A stretch of 64,000 bases of DNA from Clavulina sp. PMI_390 (taxonomy: Eukaryota; Basidiomycota; Agaricomycetes; Cantharellales; Hydnaceae): assembly GCA_015039315.1 (NCBI GenBank), contig WIDE01000001.1, forward strand, positions 546,422 through 610,421, read 5' to 3'. Shown piece by piece: positions 22,818 through 35,828 of the stretch. A program made the translations under genes and the position numbers. The notes beneath the pieces are model-generated. The model ran no database searches and had not been told where the DNA came from. It saw only the letters and a list, made by a program, of their open reading frames with translations. Position 1 is the first letter of the stretch. Each line of letters begins with the position of its first letter.

Positions 22818-25800
22818 ATGCATCCAATCCTCCGACTGCAGCGCGCGGCAGTGACCCACCACGCAACCGTCCACTCTTCCGCCGACAGCGCAGAGGACAC
22901 TCACGTCCTCGACGGCAACGGTGACGCAACCTCTCCAATCATCATCGTAAATGACTCTACTCCCTACCCCCATACTAATCCCACATTGTCGATGAGTGAA
23001 GAAGCCTATCTCGCCACTTCTCCATTGAACAATTTTGGCTCCGATCTTGCGTTCGTCGGCGCACCCTACAAGGCTCCAGACGCGTCTCTGAGCGTCACGG
23101 CCACTGATTCCCTCCTGTCTTCGGCCCCCGATGTGATGCCCCATGTCGACCACCAGTCGCGGGACCAATTTGGACTGCAGGTCGAGCACTCCCAGCCGCC
23201 AGTCGGGTTGCCGACGTCGAGCTCAGCAGCATCTGCATCCGTTTCATCGTCAGTTCGCCGCACCATTATTTATTCATCCTTTGTATTCCTGACCTGGGAG
23301 AGTCTCTCCCTCGCCCTTTCATTATAGCCTCGTGTACCAACAACCCCCTCAACCCACACAGCCACCACCCAATACCTTCTCAGTTGAATCCCATCACAAT
23401 GGTTCTTTTTCATTGTCATCATACCCAATGCCCATGCTTGCTTTTTCGCTTCCTTCCACATCAAGCTCATCCAGCCCCGTCTCGTTCCTCGACGCGTATA
23501 ATAATTCGCCTCCCCCTTCTTCTCCCGTCCCAACATTGACGGGGGTCCACAGTCACTCCCGACCGTCCACTTCATCGACACTTTCCAACTTCGATTCATT
23601 GTCGGCAGGATTTGCAACGGACCTCACCTCTCAGTCCGATTTCCAACTCAATGGGGTGGCTGCCTTTGCATACCACCAACAGCAGCACCTGGGACCCTTA
23701 CACTCGAATGAAAACACCTTTGAAGCTACGAATGAGCAGCCCTTAACTGCGACAATGACGGATCACCTAGCCGCCTTCACTGAGAGCAATATGACTTCCA
23801 CTCGTGGGTTGCCCTCATCTGTCATTGCAACTGTTGAGCCGCACGGCCATTACTTACGTCCTCCACTTTCAATACCCGTCGCAGTGTCCGTCCCCCTCTC
23901 TGTGCCGCAAGGACAGATGCACGCCCCTGTGGGCACGTCGAGCTCGCTTCCCGCTACAATGTCGTCGACATTGTCTACTCCAGCGATGGGCATGCCCATG
24001 GACATGGATCTGGCTTTGAACCTCGGCACCCACCAACTCTTGGATCACCTACCGCCAGGCATGGAACTGGGGCTGGGTTTGGGAATGGACCTTTCTATGG
24101 ATCCTCTTGCTCTTCCCATGCCGATGGAAATGGATATGTTCGAAGCGGTGCTCAAGTTCATGGATGATCCAAATGCTCCAACTTCATCTGCTGCTGCACA
24201 TCACTGGAATTCTATGGGCCCCGAGCCGCATGATAATGCTTCGACCGCCAACGTGGCAGCTCCTACTCAGTCTGGTGCATTGTCCTTTGGCCCCGCCGTT
24301 TCTCCTGCGCATCCTGGTGCTATCGAGGGAGCTACCAGCGATACTCCCGTGAGTTTTCCATTCAACCACTCCCCTCCCCCATCGTCCTCGGTACTGACAT
24401 GAAGTGCCCATGACTGTCTTTGTTCTCCGTCACTTTCAGCCACTGGCTCCTGAAAATCCTCCCAATCCTGGTGTCGTAACCGCCCTAGAAGAACTTCACA
24501 GCGGCTCCACGCATTCTCCGCAGTCGGTAAGTGAATTTATTTCGTATTTTTTTTCTCGAATTATCACACACTCACTCCAGCTACCTGGATTATACGACAC
24601 GATTAATAAGAACACTTCGCGCGATACATGCACCACGAGAAAGGATGCACCAAAGAGTAGTGGAACCCCTCCGTCAAGCGATGGTTCTTCCGCGGACGCA
24701 CACCCACTCTCAGCATCACCAAGCTCCTCCTTCAAGAGCTTTGCGGCCCGGTGGGAGGACGCCCGCCGGAAGTTGGGGACCCAGGCGTTCTCTTCATCAT
24801 CGACGAACCGTCGTCCCTCATTGCCTGATTTGTCAGCTTCTAGCCTCTCCTCGGCTTCGAGTTCGGGTTTGATCTGGGGCTCAGCGGCTTCGACGTCTTC
24901 CTCATCGTCATCTCCGTCGCCGTTCTCCAACCACCCTAAAGAATCCCCATTTGTCACGATCCAACGTAATGCCGCTGCCGGTCTAACGCAGCCCCCTATG
25001 CCACCGTTCGGTGCGTCAACGCCAGCGTCCAAACCCGCCGCTCCTGCGTCCATCGTCCCCTCCAACGCCTCATCCCCTGCCCTACACCACAGGAAGATTG
25101 CTTCCGCAACGTCTCCTACCATCGCCAACCGCTCCACGCATGTGGCAGATGCTGACCCGGTGCCGGTATCCCCCACTTCGTCGATCGCCCCACGCTTCCT
25201 CACCCCGAACGCTCACCATCCCCGAGGCCCAAATCGTGCGCACTCGTCCATCACACTGGGCGAGGGACATGCAGCAGCTGAGCACAATGACCGTGAGACA
25301 AAGCCATCTGGGAAGGCCGAGCGCCCTCGTCCGCTTGGTGGGCGCATTCGAGGGAATAGCACCTCGAGCGTGGCTGCCAACGTCTCCCTGAGTAGCGCAG
25401 CACACCCAAACCCGAAGGGAAGCTTGGGCGGCGTCAAGCGGAAACGAAAGGTTTCATTGACGATCGCCACCGCGCATCCCTCTGTTGTCCCTGAGGAGGC
25501 TGCTCCTACCAATGCTATTACTGGGCTGCCGCTGAGTATGAGCCCCACTATCTCAATGTCGGCCCTGAATAGCCCCCTGAACTTGACGAATGCGGCGATG
25601 TTTCGCGGCGAGCCAGGGCATAGTGCTTCTCAGCACCCTATTTCGCCCATCACCGGTTCGGCACCAAGTGGCGGAGTTGGGAGCCTGTTTGCCCATCAAG
25701 TTCCACTCGAGGAGTTTAGTGATGATATGGGAAGTCATGAGGATCAGGACGCGGAGTCGGACGACAGTGCCGATGGTGATTACGAAGACGGGAGGCGAGG

Positions 25801-28541
25801 ACGTCGCGCAGGCAATGCTGGAGCTCGCATGAAATCGAAGGGCAAGAAGAGCGGGAAGCGAGCTGCTGGTCCCGGCCGCCCAAGGAAGCGCGCCAACACG
25901 CTCGGTGCTGCTGCACCCCCCAGTGAGCTCGCCGTTGCCTTCTCGATGCCTCATGCTGCGAGCACTCCTTCTGTCGGCGCTTTCAGCGCATCACCGACGG
26001 CAGCACTGCTGACCATGATGGCCGATGATGTGCATCATCGTCCAAACACGAGCGAAGGCGTTGTGGCGCTTTCCCAACTCGAGTTACGGCCGACTTCATC
26101 GTCGTCTTCGCTGACCATGGCGAGCATCTCAACAAGCGCCTCCGATTTCTCCTCAGCGTTCCCCACTCCCAAGTCGCCTGCAAAGATGACTGTGGCGAGT
26201 AGCAATGTGTCAGTGCAGTCAGCCTCCACTGTCGGACCAATCCGTGCTTCACGCTCGTCTCGTTCTCGTCGGTATACTGGCGCTCCACTGGCGTCAGTTC
26301 GCATGAGTCCCATACATACGGCCTCATCCTCCCCTTCCGTCTTGAATCGACGACTCTCAAGCGCGGGACTCGATGTTAATGCTCTAGATGCAGGGTCTGA
26401 CGGAGGACCAGTGACACCGCTCACTCCGATCACACCCATTACCCCCTTGACCGCATCTTCAACTTCTTCGTCTGCATCTGCTGCCCCCGTTACTTTCACC
26501 GCGCTCCAGGATGCCTCTCGAGATCCAAAGTCGGCACGTAAGCGGCGGTGTGAGCTCTGTCGTCGTCTCAAGACCAAATGCACGTGGGATCCTGAGCTCC
26601 AAAAGTGCACGACGTGTGCAGAGAGAGGAGATCAAGTCGTGTGTGTTTTGGTGAAGCACAGAGGACCCACGAAGACTGCCTCTGATACCAAGGCCAAGGA
26701 TGGAAAACCGGAAATTATGATAGTCGATGACAAGCAGATGATGTTAGAGGGTGGGGTCAAGGCTGAGAGAATGGATGAAGAAATCGAGGGGATGGTACCC
26801 TCTCCTGCGGGCCTTCCTCCGCCCCCTCTGGCCGAGGTTGGGGTACCAGAGGGTTATGCGCCCCCTAGTATCATCATTCGGGGAATTGTATCGCCTGATG
26901 GGGTGAAGGAGTTGTTTCGGATGTGAGTGATTCTGCAGAAACACGGTCGAGACCTTGAGCGTGTTTGGCGGCGAATCATCGAGGATAACTTATCTGACTG
27001 CTTTCATTATTATCCGCATGTTGTAGCTTTTACGAAAGGATGAATCCATTCGCTGGTATCCTCGATGAAACGGTCCACACCATTCCTTACCTCCTCGTCC
27101 GCTACCCTCTCCTCTTCGCCGCTGGTAAGACTTGAAATGACTATCTGGGTTGTGATTCGGGAGCTCATTACCCTCCCTTGTGTGATCTAGTCTGTGCCAT
27201 TGCTTCTCGTTACGTCAACAGCCCCACATCCAAGGAACTCCACGTGCTTGCAACTAACCTCGCCTTGGAGTCACTGGCCCCCTTCCTGACCCCCATCGGA
27301 ACACATTGCACCCTCTTCCCTTCGCGGGACGCGGCCCTTGCCCTCGCTCTCCTTGCGTTCTGGACACCTCCCCCTAGGCCTCTCGATGTCAAGGTGGAGT
27401 CAAATGATCCAGAAAGACCCATGGCTCAAGCGGATCCTCAGGCAGGCAACCAACAGGAACCAGTCACGACGGCCACTCCCCAAGCCCTGTCGAGCCCTGC
27501 CCCTTTGGTCGGCATCGATCGGCATGCATGGAGTGCGCAGGCTATCCGGTTGGCTGAAGCGCTGGCTTCAGTCAACCTTGTTGGAGGCAGCTCAAACGAT
27601 CTGCTAGAGTCCCCTGTTAACGTCCTTGCCATCTGCCGTATGATCGACCAAAGCGTACGCTTGAACTTTACCCTCTCTGCGCCCTCGCCTGCCGAAGCAG
27701 ATTTGACACCTGAAGACCGCGCTACGCGTTCGATGGCTCATTTGCTTCGTCTCATGAATCCGAGTCAAAGTACAAGTGACCGATCAAACGCCACCGTGCA
27801 AGTTTGTGCTCACGAGCTCGATGTGGTGCTCAACGAACTTGTAGGGGCGCCTTCATCACCGAGGTCTCTCATGGTCACTGTCCAGACGAGTTTCCATAGA
27901 TTCGTGGCTTACGCGCTGCAGCTAGCTGAGACTGTATCGGTTGATTTGGAGAAAAGAACGCCGACTACTCTAGAGGACCTGCTTTGCGAAGTGCGTCTTT
28001 CTTCACCCTCTCTCAACTTTTGATTGAAGCTAACTACTTGACATAGGCCATTGCACATGGAGTTAAAACTCTGCAGCTGATACGCGAGACGCCTGGAGTC
28101 ATCAGCCTCTGGCAAAGCGCTCCCGAACCCCTCTATGCCAGAACACTTTCTTTGGCTCTTGCTCTCGTACATGTGAGTTGTTGATCGATCGGAGTATACG
28201 AGACAGTGTCTTACATGTTCTATCAGATCCGACGCATTTTCCCCGCTCCACTTTCCCAGACGGCTAGCCCATCGCAAGCATCTCATATTGCTGACGAACT
28301 GCAACGTTTGGTCGAATGCCTCTCCTCCATTGCCTTGGATGAAGTTCATAGTCCCTCCATCTACGCCAAGCATCTCGCGGAAGTCTTGCGGGTTTCTCTA
28401 TCGGCCACGCTGCAGAGTGATGGCGGGCTCGATGTGACCCAGCGTGATAATATGCTTTCCCAGCTCCCTTATTTCCTCCTTCAAAAGGCTCTTTGGCCCC
28501 TAGGCAATATGCCTCGCTCACTGAGCGCTCGCTCTGTTTAA
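22818..28541 (+). CDS. Zn2Cys6 fungal transcription factor with AT-hook-like motif
   Basis: Eight exons: 22818-23248, 23328-24348, 24440-24526, 24581-26922, 27027-27124, 27191-27990, 28047-28172 and 28227-28541; 1,739 residues. The first 1,100 residues are Ser/Pro/Thr-rich and disordered, with Met/Leu/Gly-rich repeats near 370-420. GRPRK at 945-949 inside a basic stretch resembles an AT-hook. The binuclear zinc cluster is C1170-x2-C1173-x6-C1180-x8-C1189-x2-C1192-x8-C1201, preceded by KRR. The C-terminal regulatory domain starts FYERMNPFAGILDETVHTIP and continues VCAIASRYV, then runs to the end. This should be a nuclear DNA-binding regulator; the target genes are unknown. The zinc cluster sits two-thirds along the protein, whereas most family members carry it near the N-terminus. 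The exact start is uncertain. Intron 3 (54 nt) has no stop and keeps frame, so it may be retained in some transcripts. Confidence 0.85.
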
Positions 28542-29834
28542 TCTGCCTTCATATTTGCTTTCTTTCTTCTTGCTTATTCAGTCTCGACTTTTTATGTCCT
28601 CGTCACGAAAATGGACTACCATACCCGCTGTAAGTTGTTAATTGTATCTGCTTTCGCCTCCTCGACCCCGTGGAGATCTCTTGCTTTCCATCCATCTCCT
28701 TGCCGTCGCTTTCAATTGGCCTCTCCTTGATCCCCTTTCCTCGCTGCTACTTGCTCTCGTACCCCATCTCCCAATTCGCCCACGGACTACCTGTCATTCC
28801 ACATACTCCTTTTGCATCGTATCCTTATGGATGGACTCGGTTCTGCTCCGCATTTTTCAACGACCTCGCTTTCGAAATCAACCTCCCTCGGTTATGTGTC
28901 TGTTTCACCTTATTCCCCTTGGCATCTCCATCAAACAACCAATCCTTTGCATTACATCTACCTTATTACTACCCCAACCCTCTTTATCTTTTCTGTTTCT
29001 TTAAAAAGACTGCTGTACTACTACCGTAGTATGTGTCGCCCTGGGTCATGCCCTAGAGCAATATTGCTCGGTCGTGAATTCATGGATATCGCTCAATACA
29101 CCAATTCTCAATATTTAACTACGCCTTCTTGCACCACAGATATGGCAATGCATCCTAAGAGCTGCCAACGCCAATGACTCGTCGCTGAAGATCCAGGAGA
29201 ACTGGTTCCGATAGTCACGAACGGCCATTGGCGCCACGATATCCGCCATCGTATTACTCGGGCAATGATGGCATGAAGGTGCATAATGCTGTCAGTACAG
29301 TCAGTGGCCCCTATCTTGTGGATCAGAACCACGAAGGGTAATAATTCATGGCGGCTGGCGCTGACAGCAAGCTGTTCTCAGATTATTCGGAACAAAACCA
29401 TGTCAATCAGATTGTGGGTTGAATCTCTCAGCTGACTTGATAATCAATCAGATCTCACTCCTGCCATGACTAATCAGAAAATCTGAGAGGCGGTCAGGAT
29501 CGAGGGCTCGGTGAAGCAAACCTCGATCTGTCCACTTTAGTGGATTTGCCCACCATGGAGTGCTAATCTAAGACCCCCATTCAACAATTATTACGTCTCT
29601 CCGAAGTAACCGCTGATAGCCGGTTAAGGGACATCAATGAGAAAAGCTACGATGATCTCCATAGCTTTCTTCTGGTCCGGTCGTGTAGTTTATCCATAAT
29701 TGACGAAGTGTAACACCCTCTCAGGATGATCACTGTGCCCTCGCGCGATCCGGTAGGACTGAGGCGAGATCAGGACAGTGGATGCAGAAATAGGATACAA
29801 CTGATAATATCAAAGCTTTTTTGAGGTTATTCAC
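28542..29834. other. Convergent intergenic region, no supported gene
   Basis: About 1.3 kb between the stops of the Zn2Cys6 factor (plus) and GWT1 (minus). The first 450 bases are CT-rich with overlapping open frames on the plus strand (28642-29177), but the amino-acid composition changes with frame and no domain is present. It probably holds 3' untranslated sequence. Nothing else was recognised. Confidence 0.45.
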
Positions 29835-32272
29835 CTATAGGAGTCGCTTGTACCGTAAAGCCCAAGCTACACCACAAACCACGGCAGAGTATACAGTCAG
29901 GACAGCCATCGCGACGTTGTCAGGAGCAAACATAGTTTGCAGACTAAGGTTGACTAGACCAGTGAGAACATTTGCCTAGTTCGATGGTTTGAGACTTGAG
30001 CAGTTATCGCGGCAAGGAGACAAAATTTGGGCGTACCAAGAGAAATACCATCAGACCATTTTTGTTGATCGCCTCTAACAGCTCAGGGGCTTTCCTATGA
30101 GCCGTACTACCGGCCTTGGGAGTAGGAATGATAAGCTGTAGGGGATCGTAGTGATCAACTCTCTCGCTCAAGTCTGAGGAATCATTATGTGGAGCCCGCT
30201 TGCTGCTGGACCGTTTCAACCGCGCCGCGGATGAGGGGGTAGACATTATTGAAGAAGACTCTCCTGAGGCAGCCTCCTCCCAACGGGAATATTCATACGA
30301 ACTGGCGGCCGCAACGGCGGCTTCTGTGGGAGATACACCAGGACCACGATCGCTCCTCCGCACAGGAGAAGCATCTCTACGCGTCGTAGACGAGACGGGC
30401 CTCTTGGAAACGTTTTTGTATGGGAATTTACCCGGCTCTGAGACATGGAAGAAGGCAGTGTCCAGGAGCAAGTAGCCCAACAAGAAGCTCGTATTATACG
30501 CAGCGATCCAAAGAACGTATGGCATATTTGCCTGAAGGTATCCGTGTAATTTGAACAACACGCGTGGTGAGGTGACTGAGATGGCAACTTACGAGTCGAC
30601 GTGAGATGTTACTTTTGGGACGTATCTCCCAAATTTCACCCGTTCTCGGAGATTTCCAGCTGCTGGACATGGCAGGGAGACTTAGTGCTAGGACTCCCAG
30701 CAAGGTCCACCACCCAACGGCGTAGCTGAATAACTCGATTGCGGCCTTGTCAGGTTCGCGGCGATCTGAGGTCGGCCGCGCATCACCGTTCACCAAGGGT
30801 TTGGAGTCCGAATTTTTCGCCTGCTTCTGCATATGACGGAAGGTTGACGGGGACGGCGGTAGAAGTAGCGTCCCCATCAGTAAACCGAAAGTGTGGATAG
30901 CAAGATAACCTATAAGAGAATATTTGTTAATGACTACGACCCAGCATCTCCTTCGCAAGAAAAAAAAAAATCACCAGGCAAGCTAACGACGCCCTCTTTG
31001 TTCTGAGAAATAATGCTATCGCGATTGTCACCAAGACCCCACTTCCCCAAATTTGTACTTCTCAGTGTTATTTCATGGACTGCAAGGAGGTTGGCTTGTT
31101 GGCTGACGTTCGCATTCCAATCCATATCGAGACTCACATGATGTGATCAGAAGAGCAACAAAAGCGATCGACAATGATTCCATTAGAGGGTGAAGTAGCA
31201 CGGAAAGCGGCCCCATAAGAGCCATTGTGATGAAAAAATTCCAATGAACACCATATTCCGTAACATGTTCCTGAGATTTCATAAAATTAGATCAAGAAAC
31301 AGCCTGCAATGGGGAGAAAAGCGTACAGGGTAATCCGTCCCTTTGACCAATATTACTCGAATTAAGCCGAGGGCAAGCAGAGGTAAAACTTTTCGAAATG
31401 CTTTTGAGATCTTCGGCATGACGGCAGAAGTAAGGTACTTCGGGTCTCTTAGCATGGGAATAGCAGCCACAAGGCCTTGAGAGAAGACAAAGGAGCCAAC
31501 ACCCAAGTCCATCTGGTGACAGAAGCTTAAACTCGTGTCACAACTAATTCAGAATAACAAAGGCAACTTACCAGTGATACTCCAAACGACTCGCACTTGG
31601 CAAGGGAGCGCGGAAACACGGGAAAGTCTACTGCCAGGATGGCTAATAGGGTCATGAGAAGCATATGGGACCGGTATGTGGTGAGGTATGGGACGACAAA
31701 CAGTCGAGACTCTCGTGCCGGAACGCTACGTTGTTCGGACGAAGAGATGGCTTGGGCTGAATTATTGATGGCCGATTCGTAAAGATCTGCCATGGAGCCG
31801 GTGGAAGGGTGCTTGGAACTCGGGCTCGGAGAAGTGGGTCTGGACTGTGTGTGGCCGGTGTGGGAGGAAGGGGTAGGGAGGAGGGCATTTTGAGACGCAA
31901 GGGATGGTTTGAAGAGAACGAGTGCAAGCGCAGGAATACTTATTAGGCTGCTCAATACCAAAGGCCGCTCGGCAAAGAAAGTCATCGAGAGCAGCATTGG
32001 AAAGACAAGTAAGAAGAAGTCGGAGATAAAGCCGGCGACTTCAGATGTGATGGAGGTATTGTTCTGGACATCACGTCTTCTTACGCGAGTGCTGACTGCT
32101 GAGTGGAGAAAGATACTCGACTGTCGCGCGGGTCAGACCCATGTTGAAGTGGTTTTGATAGACTAGTTGAACCACTCACGAGGGCGACCAAAGATATTGA
32201 ATTAATATGAAATATACTAGAGCCAGTAGTGTCTGACACAAATGCCTCTTTTGCGCTCTTATACGAGCTCAT
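29835..32272 (-). CDS. GWT1: GPI inositol acyltransferase Gwt1 (PIG-W)
   Basis: Eight exons: 32180-32272, 31572-32120, 31327-31512, 31138-31270, 30975-31079, 30593-30909, 30037-30531 and 29835-29975, giving 672 residues. The N-terminus [20 protein letters not shown] matches the family pattern YKxxKExFVxxxTGxS. About a dozen hydrophobic segments follow. Conserved blocks include [48 protein letters not shown] and the C-terminal [18 protein letters not shown] and [12 protein letters not shown] then [16 protein letters not shown]. Gwt1 transfers a fatty acyl chain from acyl-CoA to the inositol of GPI precursors in the ER membrane. It is the known target of manogepix-class antifungals. Two Ser/Pro/Arg-rich loops (about 95-150 and 490-580) are longer than in yeast (490 residues). 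It is head to head with UTP25, 83 bp between starts. Confidence 0.93.
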
Positions 32273-32355
32273 GAAGCTGAGGTCCTTGTTGATGTTTGTG
32301 TTGCTGTGCTTGCAACAGCTTGTGCCTAAGGTGCATTGCCAAAAAAACTATCATC
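32273..32355. promoter_or_regulatory. Minimal bidirectional promoter, GWT1 and UTP25
   Basis: Only 83 bp lie between the two divergent start codons, including an A-rich run (32341-32347) just before the UTP25 ATG. Both transcripts must start within this interval or inside the neighbouring coding sequence. Confidence 0.55.
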
Positions 32356-35015
32356 ATGGACTCGGACTCCCACAATGACACCAAAACCAAACTCTTGACC
32401 CTTCTTAATGTCTCACACCTTAAGTCTTCGAAAAGGAAACGTGATTTCACAGCATCTTTAGGCGGGCCCGAAAAACGAGTAAAGCTTAACCAGAAGCGCG
32501 TCCAGAAGGTAGAACCGAAATCGGTATTACCAGCAGACACCAGCTCTGAAACCCCAGAAGAATCCAATGGAGGTCTCGAGATCGAAGAAGAAGCCAGTAC
32601 GTTCATGGTCATCCTCCCAGTATATTCTGACAACCGGACCTTGTTTTGATAGTAGGAGAGGACGGCGATGAAGATGCCCTAGAGGATGAGGACGAAAATG
32701 ATGCGTTTAAGCGCCACTTTGGTCCTAAGACGCCTCTCCTCACTCCTGAGCTACGGAAGAAAGCCGATGCTGGGATGTGGGAGGTGACAGCTCCTCGGGG
32801 CAAATCATTCGGAGGTACAAGGCTAGTGCACCATGATGTTCAACCACATTCCTTAAACGATTCGAGCCCCAAAATTCAAAAGCTTGTTCGTATTCTCATC
32901 TCTTTTTTCTGTGATTGAGTCTCACCTGCCATCTATTAGCTCGCTCCTAAACTCGTCCCAGTTCATCGAGCACTGAGGAAATCAATCCCCTCAGGTATGG
33001 AAGTGTCCTCTGATTGAATCCTCCAATAGAATCTAACAAATCTTAATATCTTAGGGTCTTTGAACAACTGGGACCCCCTCATCGAGGATCTGCTAACCGC
33101 GAGAGACATTTATCTCCCACATGTCAAATTAGCAGACCACACGAACATCCGCAAAGTCATGAGCCTTGGAGTCCTCAATCACATACTTAAGTAAGTTGCT
33201 TACATTGTTTTGTTCGGCCATAAAGTTCAACTTGTTTATATCAGGATTCGACGAACTATTCTTAAGAACAATGATCGTATAGCGGCAGCTACGTCCAAAG
33301 GGCAAGAACCTCCTGAAGATGTGAGGGATCAAGGATACACTCGACCTTCTATCCTTGTCCTTCTACCCTTTCGTAATTCCGCCCTTTCATTCGTGCAATC
33401 CTTCCTTGACCACTTCACATCCTCGCTGTCTCATCTGGAAAACCCCAGCAAAGAGCAAAAGTCTCAAGAGGCACAAATTCATCATTATGCACGATTCGTT
33501 TCCCAGTACTCACTCCCTGATGGTGCAGTCGATAAATTAGTATCGGCGGAGCCTGGGACGTATCCTCCTGACCATGTGCAGACATTTTCGGGAAATATCG
33601 ACGACAACTTTCGCATCGGTGTCAAACTGACAAAACGAAGTGTTCGGTTATTCGAAGCATTCTATGGTGCAGATATGATAGTTGCAAGTCCGCTTGGGCT
33701 GCGTATGGCTATTGAGAAAGAAGGGTACGCCTTCAGCGTGGACCGTGATCGTGTCTGGACTATTCTGATACTTTATTCCTTCCTACAGGAACGCAGACTT
33801 CTTGTCCTCGATCGAGATCGTAATTGTTGACCAAGTCGATGCTATTTTGATGCAGAACTGGGAGCATGTTCAAGTACGGTCATTAGCCCTGTTGACTTTC
33901 TGTACCACGCTGACAATCACGCTGTTTATCACCAGTTCATATTTCAAAGGATGAACAAAATCCCGAAAGACTCCCATGGTGCTGATTTCTCCAGAATCAA
34001 GCCCTGGTATCTTGACGAACAGTGAGTCATGATATGGCTACCGGGCCCAAACCAATCCTTGACACCTCTGTCCTCTCAGGGCCTCCTATCTACGGCAAAC
34101 CATCCTTCTCTCGCAATATGACACCCCAGAGGCCCGGTCCCTTTTCAAATCGTTGAAAAATATTGAAGGGAAAGTCCACTCTTCAACATCTTGGGATAGT
34201 CTCGACGTTCCAGAAGGCATTGACCAGGTTTGCCTTGCCCAAATTTGTCTTTTCTCGTCATTCATTTATTCTCCCACAGCGGTTCATCAAGTTTGAGGCA
34301 GCAAATCCAAAAGAAGACCCTGAGAAGCGATTTGATCATTTCACCAAGAAAGTGAGCTGAGCAGTTTTGTCGTGGCGCGTCTCCTCGACACTGATGGCTC
34401 TTTTTGGAAGCTCTTCCCCTCCATACTCCGATCGGCGGTCCAAAGCTCTGGCACGGTCATCTTCGTCTCATCGTACTTTGACTTTGTGCGGGTACAGAAT
34501 TGGCTAAAGAAGGATGGGGCGAGTTGTGCTTTCTTGTCGGAGTACGTACAAAGTCCCTAACTTCAAAGGATCAAATTACGAACATACCAACTAACAATTC
34601 CATATTGTGTTTCCCCTGATTCCTTTTCGCCTGTTCAACAGGTATTCGACCCCACAAGACATCTCTCGTGCTCGTCAGGCGTTTTTCAGTGGCTCAAAGC
34701 AATTTCTCGTAATCACAGAGCGATTCCACTTCTTCCGAAGGTGCGTTGCTGCATGAATGTTTAGTTTCTCGATCTTGCGAGTAGTGCCTTATCTACTCTG
34801 GTGACAACAGATATCGTCTCCGGGGTGTCCGCAACATCATATTCTACCAGCTACCTTCGCATGGGCAATTTTATGCCGAGTTCCTCGGTTTCCCTTTCCT
34901 CGATGATGGTGTAGAACCTTCGGACGTGCAAGTTCAGGTACTGTATTCAAAGTACGACTTGCTGCGGTTGGAGAGAATTGTGGGGACGGAGAGCGCGACG
35001 AGATTAGTCGAGTGA
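32356..35015 (+). CDS. UTP25: U3 snoRNA-associated protein 25 (Utp25/DEF)
   Basis: Twelve exons: 32356-32596, 32656-32885, 32940-32994, 33055-33190, 33245-33724, 33789-33873, 33936-34021, 34080-34227, 34280-34351, 34411-34541, 34642-34740 and 34811-35015; 655 residues. After an acidic, Lys-rich N-terminus the Utp25 blocks follow: [98 protein letters not shown] and [17 protein letters not shown], then [20 protein letters not shown]. Utp25 belongs to the SSU processome needed for 18S rRNA maturation. It has a helicase-like fold but lacks canonical ATPase motifs; the DEAD position here reads VDQVD. The exon 2 start is ambiguous between 32653 and 32656. Confidence 0.93.
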
Positions 35016-35828
35016 TGCATGCTAGTTTGCGTGAGCTGTAGCGTGTTATTTAGGTTGATGCATTTTACATTACTGCCTTCGGAATCGTGTAGCTAGAGGA
35101 GCCTTCCAGACGGTGACATGTTGGGTGCTGGCAGGATAATAATCGGTCTTCGCCCGAGAATTCAGACGTCACTAATGTGAGACTAGCCCAGACTGTCCAC
35201 CCTCTGGTGATTGCTTTGCCGCCTCCGCGCACCGAGGTTCGAAAACATGGATTATGTAGACTTCAGTGTTTGTTACAGCTCGAAAAGAAAAACACCCATT
35301 CCCTAAGCCCGCTTATATTAATTATGGCTAGAGTCAGCCTGAGTGGACGAACACAAGAAACAATAGCAGAGAAGCAAATGGGGCCCCAGAAAATTCACAA
35401 TACAGAAACAAGAGAGGAAGACGAAACAGCTACTCTGAACAGAGAGTACAGATTAAATACCCAACCATATTGATCGCCCAGCAAAGGAAAAACCCAGTGA
35501 AAAAAAGTAAGAAAGCATCTCGTCGAACAAAAATAGCGCATGATTTCGGAAGACGAAGAGAGAGCGACGTGGATCATGATATGTGATGGTGAGTCTAGCC
35601 GGTAGACAGAGAAAGATGGGTATTCACAGAGGGGTCAAAGTAGGATGGGAAAGAGATGAGGTAGCATGTGCAAATTAGGGGAGTAGACAGAGCAGGGACA
35701 TGGGAGGTGAGGCATGAGGATAGCAGAGACAGAAGAGGGGGTTATGGCGATGACAGGAGGATACAGGTATCACACCCTGCGCCATAACACGGATAGAATC
35801 CAGGCCAATCGACGGGTACACAAGTCGT
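35016..35828. other. Convergent intergenic region, no supported gene
   Basis: About 0.8 kb between the stop of UTP25 (plus) and the stop of the G-alpha gene (minus). It is expected to carry two 3' untranslated regions. No domain-like frame, repeat or RNA gene was seen. Confidence 0.45.

Noticed and set aside
24496..25203. 235-codon minus-strand frame opposite the Zn2Cys6 factor
   Set aside because: A shadow of a long GC-rich coding exon; composition mirrors the Ser/Pro/Thr codons on the other strand.
26035..26610. 191-codon minus-strand frame opposite the zinc cluster
   Set aside because: Antisense shadow of a clearly conserved domain.
28642..29177. Overlapping plus-strand frames after the Zn2Cys6 factor
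   Set aside because: Pyrimidine-rich 3' sequence stays open in several frames; Leu/Pro/Ser-only composition and no motif.
34352..34410. Reading through this segment of UTP25 as coding
   Set aside because: An in-frame TGA occurs immediately; removing it as a 59-nt intron joins two conserved blocks.
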